From the NCBI GenBank assembly GCA_021811745.1, contig JAJZNH010000040.1:2829-9519 (forward strand): 6,691 nt of DNA. Direction: 5' to 3'. A program made the translations under genes and the position numbers. Numbering within the stretch: the first letter of the stretch is position 1; every line of letters starts with the position of its first letter. Of this stretch, positions 1 through 6,164 are shown one piece after another. Below the pieces are notes generated by a model. It was not told the origin of the DNA. It saw only the letters and a program-made list of their open reading frames with translations, and searched no databases. This DNA comes from Acidobacteriota bacterium (lineage in GTDB: Bacteria > Acidobacteriota > Terriglobia > Terriglobales > Acidobacteriaceae).

Positions 1-266
1 AGCACGATCATGAGCGGGAGATAGAAGCCGCTGAAGGCCGAGGCGTAAAGCAGCGGAAAGGCGAAGTAGAGCGTGCCGCCGCCGGCCAGCAGCCAGACCT
101 CATTGCCATCCCACACGGGACCGATGGAGGCCAAAGCTGTGCGGCGATCCGGCTCATTGCGCGCAAGAATGAGCAACAGCGCGCCCACGCCCAGGTCGAA
201 GCCGTCGAGGACGACGTAAGCAACGATCATTACTGCAACCAGCCAGAACCAGATCAAACCCATCAT
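1..266 (-). CDS. cydB: Cytochrome bd ubiquinol oxidase subunit II, N-terminal part (CydB)
   Basis: Subunit II of the cytochrome bd quinol oxidase, an integral membrane partner of CydA in the terminal oxidase that reduces oxygen to water with quinol electrons. Only the first 88 codons lie in the window; the gene runs off the left edge. The translation shows the family hallmarks: a hydrophobic first helix running into DGFDLGVG (residues 21-28), then GPVWDGNEVWLLAGGG (49-64) with the conserved Trp and Asp, then a second hydrophobic segment. Two consecutive ATG codons (264-266 and 261-263) open the frame. The first is preferred because GAGGAG lies seven bases upstream. cydB follows cydA after 98 bases on the same strand, the usual cydAB operon order. 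No cydX can be assessed because the downstream end is missing. The family assignment is very secure. Confidence 0.95.
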   Translation of the reverse strand, partial: MMGLIWFWLVAVMIVAYVVLDGFDLGVGALLLILARNEPDRRTALASIGPVWDGNEVWLLAGGGTLYFAFPLLYASAFSGFYLPLMIV

Positions 267-273
267 GACGAAA

Positions 274-279
274 CTCCTC
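274..279 (-). promoter_or_regulatory. Ribosome binding site of cydB
   Basis: The minus strand reads GAGGAG, seven bases before the first of two tandem ATG codons. This favours the ATG at 266 over the one at 263. cydB therefore has its own strong Shine-Dalgarno site and need not depend on translational coupling to cydA, which ends 98 bases upstream. Confidence 0.8.
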
Positions 280-364
280 AAAATGCGGTTCCTAGCTCTT
301 GGTTCATAGTCTCCGGTGCGGGGAGTAATCGGGCCAGTCGAAGCCCGGAACGGCAGCCTGCGAG

Positions 365-1708
<1,344 letters not shown>

Positions 1709-1715
1709 GCAAAGA

Positions 1716-1721
1716 CTCCTT
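1716..1721 (-). promoter_or_regulatory. Ribosome binding site that fixes the cydA start
   Basis: The minus strand reads AAGGAG seven bases before the ATG at 1708. It selects this start over the in-frame upstream ATG at 1738, which would add ten residues unlike known CydA N-termini. Confidence 0.85.
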
Positions 1722-1731
1722 CTGCAGAGCG

Positions 1732-1752
1732 CGCCCATCTTGCGAATGGGCG
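1732..1752 (-). promoter_or_regulatory. Leader hairpin 1 upstream of cydA
   Basis: A perfect seven-base inverted repeat, CGCCCAT and ATGGGCG, is separated by seven bases (1739-1745). In a cydA transcript it would form a stem-loop ending about ten bases from the Shine-Dalgarno site. No U-run follows, so it is not an obvious intrinsic terminator. A role in mRNA stability or translation control is inference only, and chance is possible in G+C-rich DNA. Confidence 0.4.
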
Positions 1753-1768
1753 AACGACGCTGAATGTG

Positions 1769-1791
1769 AGCTCCTGATAGGAGCAGGAGCT
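1769..1791 (-). promoter_or_regulatory. Leader hairpin 2 upstream of cydA
   Basis: A perfect eight-base inverted repeat, AGCTCCTG and CAGGAGCT, is separated by a seven-base loop (1777-1783). An overlapping alternative stem, GCTCCT and AGGAGC (1770-1784), is also possible, so the element could switch between two pairings. The GGAG-rich and CTCC-rich strands could also pair with ribosome-binding sequences. It lies 61 bases upstream of the cydA start. Function is unknown. Confidence 0.4.
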
Positions 1792-1856
1792 ACACGCCTG
1801 AATTGGGCGGGCCGTGTGACTATGCAACCTTCAGTACGGCCAGGATGGATTATTTG

Positions 1857-1872
1857 TGTGATCCAGATCACA
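1857..1872. promoter_or_regulatory. CRP/FNR-family operator 1 (near-consensus CRP site)
   Basis: The sequence TGTGATCCAGATCACA has seven-base arms that are perfect inverted repeats. It matches the CRP pattern TGTGA-N6-TCACA exactly and contains the FNR-like core TGAT-N4-ATCA. The flanking Gs make it closer to CRP than to the FNR pattern TTGAT-N4-ATCAA. Its centre lies about 156 bases upstream of the cydA start and 273 bases upstream of the protoporphyrinogen oxidase start. The match is seen directly; which regulator binds and which gene responds is inference. Confidence 0.75.
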
Positions 1873-1892
1873 TCTCAGCGAAAAACATAGAG

Positions 1893-1906
1893 GTGATTTA
1901 AATCAC
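1893..1906. promoter_or_regulatory. CRP/FNR-family operator 2
   Basis: GTGATTTAAATCAC is a perfect 14-base palindrome. It has the GTGA-N6-TCAC layout of CRP-type sites and the TGAT-N4-ATCA core shared with FNR-type sites. Its centre is 35 bases from the centre of operator 1. The two similar palindromes together make a chance origin unlikely. It could serve cydA, the divergent protoporphyrinogen oxidase gene, or both. Confidence 0.65.
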
Positions 1907-2137
1907 TTGCAACAGAGGGCCATCGCTTTGATTCTAAGTGTGAAGGGGGGATTCGCGGCGAGGGCGCAGGTTTTTTCTTTTGGCGCGGGGATGGCGCTTC
2001 TCCAATTTGGTCCGAGTGGCATGCGGAGTATCCGCCCGCGTGGGTCGTCTTCTTGAGGGAGACGGCCGCTGTCGGCATGAGCTTCGTTTTACCCTCATAA
2101 ATGAAACGCTGAGAGCCGGGATGACCGCTTTCATTGG

Positions 2138-3631
2138 ATGATGTCAAAGATGCGGATTGCGATAATCGGGGGGGGGATTGCCGGGCTGGCGGCTGCCTAT
2201 GAGGTGGAAAGGGCGCGCGCGGCGGGCGCCGCGGCCGAGTACACGCTCTTTGAGGCGGACGAGCGCTTAGGCGGCTCGCTGGCCTCGGAGATCGTGGATG
2301 GCTCGGTGTTGGAGCGCGGACCCGATTCGTTCCTCACCGAAAAGCGTGCGGGCATCGATCTCTGCCGCGAGTTGGGCTTGACCGGGGAGTTAGTGCCCTC
2401 CAACGACGCGGCGCGCAAGACCTACATTGTGGTGCGCAATCGCCTCGTGGCTTTGCCCGACGGGCTGATGTTCCTGGTGCCCACCAAGCTGGTTCCAACG
2501 GCGTTCACGCGCCTGTTCAGTTTTTCCACCAAGGCGCGCATGGCGATGGAGCTGCTGCATCCGCCGCGCCAAGATCATCGAGGCGATGAGACCGTGGCGG
2601 CGCTGGTGGAGCGGCACTTTGGCCGCGAGGCCGTGGAGCGGCTGGCCGATCCGCTGCTGAGTGGGATCTATGGCGGCGACGCCGCACAACTAAGCGCGCG
2701 CGCGGTACTTCCGCGGCTGGTGGAAATGGAAGCCGAATACGGATCGCTGACGCGGGGCATGTTGGCGGCGCACCGGCGGATGAGGGTAAGAGCGAGGACC
2801 GCGGTCCCGGCCGGAAAGAGCAACGGCGGTTCGGCGCCGCAGCCTATCTTTACGGCTTTGCGCGGTGGGATGCAGCAGTTGGTCGACGCGCTCACGGCGA
2901 AGCTCGATCCCAAGGCTGTGCGCTTGGCCACGCCGGTCTGCGCCATCAGGAAGACGGCTGAGGGTTGGACGGTCGAAGCCGGGGGCACCACGGACAGGTC
3001 TTCGTCCGTGGCGTGGAAAGCCGGCGCCGCGGCCTACGATGGCGTGGTGATGGCGCTGCCGGCCTGGGCCGCGAGCGTGCTCTTGGGCCCCGTCGACAAG
3101 AACCTGGGCGAGGAGTTGAGCGCGATTCCCTATTCGTCGTCGATCACCGTGAACCTGATCTACGACGAGGCACGGCTGGGGCCGCTGCCGGAGGGCTTCG
3201 GGTTCCTGGTTCCGGCCGTGGAGGGCCGCGCTCTATTGGCCTGCACCTTTGTGCATCGCAAGTTTCTGGGCCGCACGCGGCCGGGCAAGGCTGTCTTCCG
3301 CGCGTTTTTGGGTGGCTCGCGCAACGAGGCTTTACTCGCCGAGACAGACGACGCCCTGGCGGCCATCGTGCGCCGCGAGCTGAGCGAGATTCTGGGTGCA
3401 AAGACAATTGGCCTCGACGTCGCGCCGGAACACGTGCGTGTCGCACGCTGGCGCCGGGCCATGGCGCAGTACGCCGTGGGCCATCGCGAGCGCATGGAGC
3501 GCATCGACGCGTGCCTGGCTGCGCTGTCCGGTCTGCGCCTGGCTGGCAACGCCTACGACGGCATCGGCATTCCCGACTGCATTCGGCTGGGACGGAGGGC
3601 GGTGAAGGAACTGCTTGCCACAGGCCGTTGA
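2138..3631 (+). CDS. hemG: FAD-dependent protoporphyrinogen oxidase (HemY/PgoX type)
   Basis: Oxygen-dependent FAD enzyme that oxidises protoporphyrinogen IX to protoporphyrin IX late in haem synthesis, usually membrane associated. The 497-residue product shows the N-terminal dinucleotide-binding motif GGGIAG (11-16), Glu39 ending the second Rossmann strand, LERGPDSF (58-65), SGIYGGDAAQLS (175-186), a LVEMEAEYGS segment (194-203), FTALRGGMQQLVDAL (238-252) and the C-terminal FAD motif LAGNAYDGIGIPDC (468-481). It is slightly longer than typical (about 460-480). The start is uncertain: in-frame ATGs at 2138, 2141 and 2150 all lack a strong Shine-Dalgarno. The third gives MRIAIIGGG, the commonest form in the family. 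A run of nine G encodes Gly11-13. The symbol follows the broad FAD-family usage; the same enzyme is called hemY or pgoX elsewhere, and Gram-positive relatives act on coproporphyrinogen. It is divergent to cydAB and 53 bases before trpC. Confidence 0.93.
   Translation: MMSKMRIAIIGGGIAGLAAAYEVERARAAGAAAEYTLFEADERLGGSLASEIVDGSVLERGPDSFLTEKRAGIDLCRELGLTGELVPSNDAARKTYIVVRNRLVALPDGLMFLVPTKLVPTAFTRLFSFSTKARMAMELLHPPRQDHRGDETVAALVERHFGREAVERLADPLLSGIYGGDAAQLSARAVLPRLVEMEAEYGSLTRGMLAAHRRMRVRARTAVPAGKSNGGSAPQPIFTALRGGMQQLVDALTAKLDPKAVRLATPVCAIRKTAEGWTVEAGGTTDRSSSVAWKAGAAAYDGVVMALPAWAASVLLGPVDKNLGEELSAIPYSSSITVNLIYDEARLGPLPEGFGFLVPAVEGRALLACTFVHRKFLGRTRPGKAVFRAFLGGSRNEALLAETDDALAAIVRRELSEILGAKTIGLDVAPEHVRVARWRRAMAQYAVGHRERMERIDACLAALSGLRLAGNAYDGIGIPDCIRLGRRAVKELLATGR
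2168..2176 (+). repeat. Nine-G homopolymer run in hemG
   Basis: Nine consecutive Gs encode the three glycines of the FAD-binding loop near the start of hemG. Such a run is prone to slippage in replication and to sequencing error. The reading frame is intact at nine Gs. Confidence 0.9.
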
Positions 3632-3667
3632 GCAGACGCCGAACGCGGAACTTCGCAACGCTCCACG

Positions 3668-3673
3668 TATACT
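3668..3673 (+). promoter_or_regulatory. Possible -10 box upstream of trpC
   Basis: TATACT matches five of six bases of the sigma-70 -10 consensus and ends 11 bases before the trpC ATG. Transcription from it would start about five bases before the gene, giving an almost leaderless mRNA. No good -35 element is visible at the usual distance, so this is weak support. trpC may instead be read through from hemG, 53 bases upstream. Confidence 0.35.
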
Positions 3674-3684
3674 CAACCCAGAGT

Positions 3685-4509
3685 ATGTCGACACGCGCTG
3701 AGACCGTTCTCGATGGAATTCTGGCCACCACACGGACGGCTGTAGCCGCGAGCAAGAAGAGTGTGCCGGTGGCCGAGTTGGAGCGGCGCGCCGCCCGGCA
3801 CCGGCCGCGGGGTTGGGCCGCGGCGCTCAGACGGCAGGCCGCGGTGGGCCCGGCCATCATTGCCGAGATCAAGAAAGCCTCGCCTTCAAAGGGCCTGATC
3901 CGCCCCGATTTCGACGTGGAATGGCTCGCGCGGCGCTATCGCGCGGGCGGAGCCGCGGCGCTCAGCGTACTCACCGACGAGCCTTATTTTCAAGGCAGCT
4001 TGCGCAACCTCGAGCTGGCCTCCGATGCGACGCCCCTCCCCTGCCTGCGCAAGGACTTCACCATTGACGAGTACCAAATCGTGGAGGCCCGCGCCCACCG
4101 CGCCGACGCCATCCTGTTGATCGCCGCCGCGCTGCGCGATGAGGAGCTGAAGCGGTTCACCGAGGCGGCTCATGCCCTCGCGCTCGATGTGCTGGTCGAA
4201 GTGCATACCGGCGAGGAGCTGGATCGCGTGCTGAATACGCTGGGCGAAAGTGGCCCCGACGCCATCGGGGTGAATAACCGCGACCTGCGAACCTTTCACG
4301 TGAGCCTGGAGACGTCTCTCGCGCTTGCGGCGCGCATTCCTTCCCGCGCGGTGCGCGTCACTGAGAGCGGCCTCGCCAGCAGCGAAAACATCGTGCGTCT
4401 GCGCCAGGCAGGGTTTGACGCCTTCCTCATCGGCGAAAGCCTCATGCGCCAGCCCGACCCCGGCGCGGCGCTGGCCGCGCTACTCAAGGACGCGGCGGGC
4501 AAATCATGA
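3685..4509 (+). CDS. trpC: Indole-3-glycerol phosphate synthase (TrpC)
   Basis: Cytoplasmic TIM-barrel enzyme that closes the indole ring in tryptophan synthesis, converting carboxyphenylaminodeoxyribulose phosphate to indole-3-glycerol phosphate. The 274-residue product has all the usual active-site landmarks: Glu61 and Lys63 in IIAEIKKASPSKG, LSVLTDEPYFQGS (93-105), Lys123 in PCLRKDFTIDEYQI, Glu172 in LVEVHTGEEL, Asn197 and Arg199 in IGVNNRDL, Ser228 in TESGL, and the phosphate-binding end FLIGESLM (247-254). The frame is open for 240 codons further upstream, but that part overlaps hemG in another frame and is spurious. ATG 3685 gives the normal N-terminus. The Shine-Dalgarno is weak (CAGAG close to the start). 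It overlaps trpF by four bases. No Trp-rich leader peptide or attenuator is visible upstream. Confidence 0.97.
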   Translation: MSTRAETVLDGILATTRTAVAASKKSVPVAELERRAARHRPRGWAAALRRQAAVGPAIIAEIKKASPSKGLIRPDFDVEWLARRYRAGGAAALSVLTDEPYFQGSLRNLELASDATPLPCLRKDFTIDEYQIVEARAHRADAILLIAAALRDEELKRFTEAAHALALDVLVEVHTGEELDRVLNTLGESGPDAIGVNNRDLRTFHVSLETSLALAARIPSRAVRVTESGLASSENIVRLRQAGFDAFLIGESLMRQPDPGAALAALLKDAAGKS

Positions 4510-5180
4510 GCCAGGCAAGCATCTGGATCAAGATCTGCGCCAACACCTCGCTTGAAGACGCGCGCCTGGCTTTCGAGGCCGGAGCCGATGCGGTGGGGTT
4601 CGTCTTCGCGCCCAGCCCGCGGCGGGTCACGGCGGCCGAGGTGGCCGCTATTGTGCCGCACCTTCCGGAAACAGTCGAGAAGATCGGTGTCTTTGTCGAC
4701 GCCGGCTTCGACGAGATCGCATCTACCGTTGAAGCCTGCGGCCTGACCGGCGCACAACTGCACTTCAATGCTCCTGGCGAGCTGACGGCGCGCCTGCGCG
4801 ATCATTTCGGAGCGAAGCTGCGCATTCTGCGTGTCGTCCACTTCGGTGCGGCGAATCGGGAAGAGAGCGCGGCAGGCGTCTGGCGGTGGATTGAGGACCC
4901 GCATGTGGATGCCATGCTGGTAGACTCGCGCACAACCGCGGCCGTGGGCGGCACGGGCGTGGCCTTCGACTGGTCCGCCGCGAGCAAGGCTCTCTTCCAA
5001 AACCCTGCTGTGCGCCAGCGCCTGATCGCCGCCGGCGGACTGACTCCGGAAAATGTGGCTCAGGCCATCGCCGTGCTGTGCCCGTGGGGCGTGGACGTGG
5101 TTTCAGGCGTTGAAGACGCGCCGGGAAAGAAAAACCCCGCAAAGGTGCGGGAGTTTATCGCGTGCGCCCGAGGGTGGTAG
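4506..5180 (+). CDS. trpF: Phosphoribosylanthranilate isomerase (TrpF)
   Basis: Cytoplasmic TIM-barrel isomerase that converts N-(5'-phosphoribosyl)anthranilate to the deoxyribulose isomer, the substrate of TrpC. At 224 residues it is close to normal length. Landmarks are IKICANTS (8-15) with the catalytic general base Cys11, AGADAVGFVFAPSPRRV (25-41), IGVFVD (60-65), DAMLVDS (135-141) with the catalytic acid Asp140, GGTGVAFDW (148-156), LIAAGGLTPENV (173-184) and SGVEDAPGKKNPAKV (200-214). Three usually conserved spots differ from the common pattern: Ala12 where KICG is typical, Phe87 after QLH where Gly is typical, and Val199 before SGVE. The ATG overlaps the trpC stop in ATGA, which implies translational coupling. 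No trpB or trpA follows; the next gene is convergent, so the transcript probably ends here. Confidence 0.95.
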   Translation: MSQASIWIKICANTSLEDARLAFEAGADAVGFVFAPSPRRVTAAEVAAIVPHLPETVEKIGVFVDAGFDEIASTVEACGLTGAQLHFNAPGELTARLRDHFGAKLRILRVVHFGAANREESAAGVWRWIEDPHVDAMLVDSRTTAAVGGTGVAFDWSAASKALFQNPAVRQRLIAAGGLTPENVAQAIAVLCPWGVDVVSGVEDAPGKKNPAKVREFIACARGW

Positions 5181-5190
5181 CGGAGATAAG

Positions 5191-5225
5191 GACCGTGCGC
5201 GATGCCGCGGGCGGTCAGCTTTTCT
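5191..5225 (+). terminator. Probable intrinsic terminator of the trpCF transcript
   Basis: A stem-loop (5191-5216) pairs GACCG with CGGTC, then continues after a wobble and a mismatch with CGC and GCG around a six-base loop. It is followed by AGCTTTTCTT. It begins ten bases after the trpF stop and overlaps the stop codon of the convergent methyltransferase gene. The imperfect stem and interrupted T-run make it moderate rather than strong. Confidence 0.5.
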
Positions 5226-6033
5226 TGCGTGCGATGTGCAGGATGGTTGCATAATCGCTCGATACGGACCCGCCAAAGCGCTCTTCAACCAATTCTTCCA
5301 GACTGCTAAGCAGGCGCCGGCGCTGGAGCTCGGGCAGCATGCGGTGGTCTGAATGCGTGCTCAACATGCCCACATATTCGCTGGTGGTGTAGGTCCTGCG
5401 CCACAGATACATGGCCGTGCGCGGCGCCTCAAAGAGACCGGAAGCCATCAGGTCTTCCTTGCCGGCCTCGGAGATCTCTTCAGGACGTCGCATATGGATG
5501 CGCTTGGCCACCAGTGCGGGGGCTTCGCGCATGTAAATGGGCGCCGCGGCCTCCAGCAGTTCCTCGCAGGAGCCGTTGCGCACAAAGTGATTGCGCCATA
5601 CGGCGAGTGAGCCGCCGGGATGGAGCAAGGTTGCGATGCGCTGCTCGCGCGTGGCCGGGTTGAGCCAGTGGTAAGCGCAGGCGGAGTACGCGAGATGAAA
5701 GCGGTTCATAGTCGACCAGCGGTCGAAATCAGCGACCTCGATGGTGACGCGGCCGAAAGCGGCCAGATTCTGGCGCGCGATGGCGGCCATGTTTTCGCCC
5801 AGCTCCACGCAATCGATGCACAAGCCGCGCCGCGCAAAGGCCAGCGTGGCGTGGCCGGTTCCGCAGCCGATCTCGAGCAGGCGCGAGTCCGCATCAAGAC
5901 CCGACCACCGGATCACATCAGCGAACACCGCCTGCGGATAGGACGGGCGCATCTTGTCATAGAGTTCAGCAACCTGATTGAAGGTTTCGCGGGGTAAAAT
6001 CGCGGGGCCGGCTGTGCGGGTCTCGTTTTCCAA
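5215..6033 (-). CDS. Class I SAM-dependent methyltransferase (Methyltransf_11/25-like), substrate unknown
   Basis: Soluble Rossmann-fold methyltransferase using S-adenosylmethionine; the substrate cannot be told from sequence. In the 272-residue form the order is a leading FNQVAELYDKMRPSYP segment (18-33), motif I LLEIGCGTGHA (52-62), the acidic ribose-binding Glu78 in CVELGENM, VADFDRW (100-106), LAYSACAYHWLNP (114-126) and LLHPGGSLAVW (136-146). A helical C-terminal part includes THSDHRMLPELQRR (226-239), resembling common small-molecule methyltransferases of this clan. I choose a TTG start at 6033 because GGAGAG lies seven bases upstream. The frame also stays open to ATG 6084 and GTG 6099, but neither has a ribosome site and the extra residues look unlike the family. 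It is convergent with trpF and divergent from priA, so it is probably a single-gene unit. Confidence 0.88.
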   Translation of the reverse strand: MENETRTAGPAILPRETFNQVAELYDKMRPSYPQAVFADVIRWSGLDADSRLLEIGCGTGHATLAFARRGLCIDCVELGENMAAIARQNLAAFGRVTIEVADFDRWSTMNRFHLAYSACAYHWLNPATREQRIATLLHPGGSLAVWRNHFVRNGSCEELLEAAAPIYMREAPALVAKRIHMRRPEEISEAGKEDLMASGLFEAPRTAMYLWRRTYTTSEYVGMLSTHSDHRMLPELQRRRLLSSLEELVEERFGGSVSSDYATILHIARKKS

Positions 6034-6040
6034 TACCAAT

Positions 6041-6046
6041 CTCTCC
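6041..6046 (-). promoter_or_regulatory. Ribosome binding site supporting a TTG start of the methyltransferase
   Basis: The minus strand reads GGAGAG seven bases before TTG at 6031-6033. None of the longer in-frame starts (6075, 6084, 6099) has a comparable site, so this element decides the start call. Confidence 0.6.
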
Positions 6047-6144
6047 GTTCCGCTCGTGCAAGAAAAGTATTTCATCCAACGCATGGGTTTCAAAACCACC
6101 GCGACAGCGAAAATCAGTGGGCATTCCGCGCGGCGCCGTCCCGT

Positions 6145-6150
6145 TACACT
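6145..6150 (+). promoter_or_regulatory. Possible -10 box upstream of priA
   Basis: TACACT matches four of six -10 consensus bases and ends 14 bases before the priA ATG. A transcript from it would have a leader of about seven bases, consistent with the lack of any Shine-Dalgarno there. No clear -35 element is seen. Support is weak. Confidence 0.25.
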
Positions 6151-6164
6151 GATTCTTGTCTCTC

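Larger units (their letters stand above)
1709..2137. other. Divergent non-coding region between cydA and the protoporphyrinogen oxidase gene
   Basis: This is a 429-base interval between divergently transcribed genes. From the cydA side it holds the cydA ribosome binding site, two leader hairpins, and two CRP/FNR-type palindromes at 1857-1906. The remaining 230 bases before the oxidase gene contain T-rich and G-rich runs (for example around 1945-1980) and an imperfect repeat of ATGAAA with TTTCAT (about 2101-2134). I see no clear sigma-70 promoter, riboswitch or small gene there. An open minus-strand frame crosses it, but its product resembles nothing I know and has no start signal. Confidence 0.7.

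Noticed and set aside
277..306. Nine-codon minus-strand mini-ORF (MNQELGTAF) ending over the cydB ribosome site
   Set aside because: It has no ribosome site of its own and no similarity to CydX, which is normally downstream of cydB. Translational coupling is possible in principle but unsupported.
2101..2136. Imperfect stem with CTGAGA-like sequence before hemG, considered as a riboswitch
   Set aside because: The short CTGAGA match recalls the TPP element, but none of its other conserved parts is present. The bulged ATGAAA/TTTCAT stem is easily explained by chance.
1875..2147. Open minus-strand frame of about 90 codons between cydA and hemG
   Set aside because: It spans the operator region, has no ribosome site, its product resembles no known family, and its composition looks like chance in G+C-rich DNA.
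2965..3684. 240-codon upstream extension in the trpC frame
   Set aside because: It lies inside hemG in another frame, is Arg/Gly-rich, and homologous TrpC proteins begin near the ATG at 3685. It is not a real fusion.
3632..3684. Trp attenuator, leader peptide or T-box upstream of trpC
   Set aside because: The gap is only 53 bases, has no Trp codon cluster and no terminator-like stem with T-run.
3144..3872. Long minus-strand frame of 242 codons across hemG and trpC
   Set aside because: It is Arg/Pro/Ala-rich shadow sequence that crosses two real genes and has no recognisable domain.
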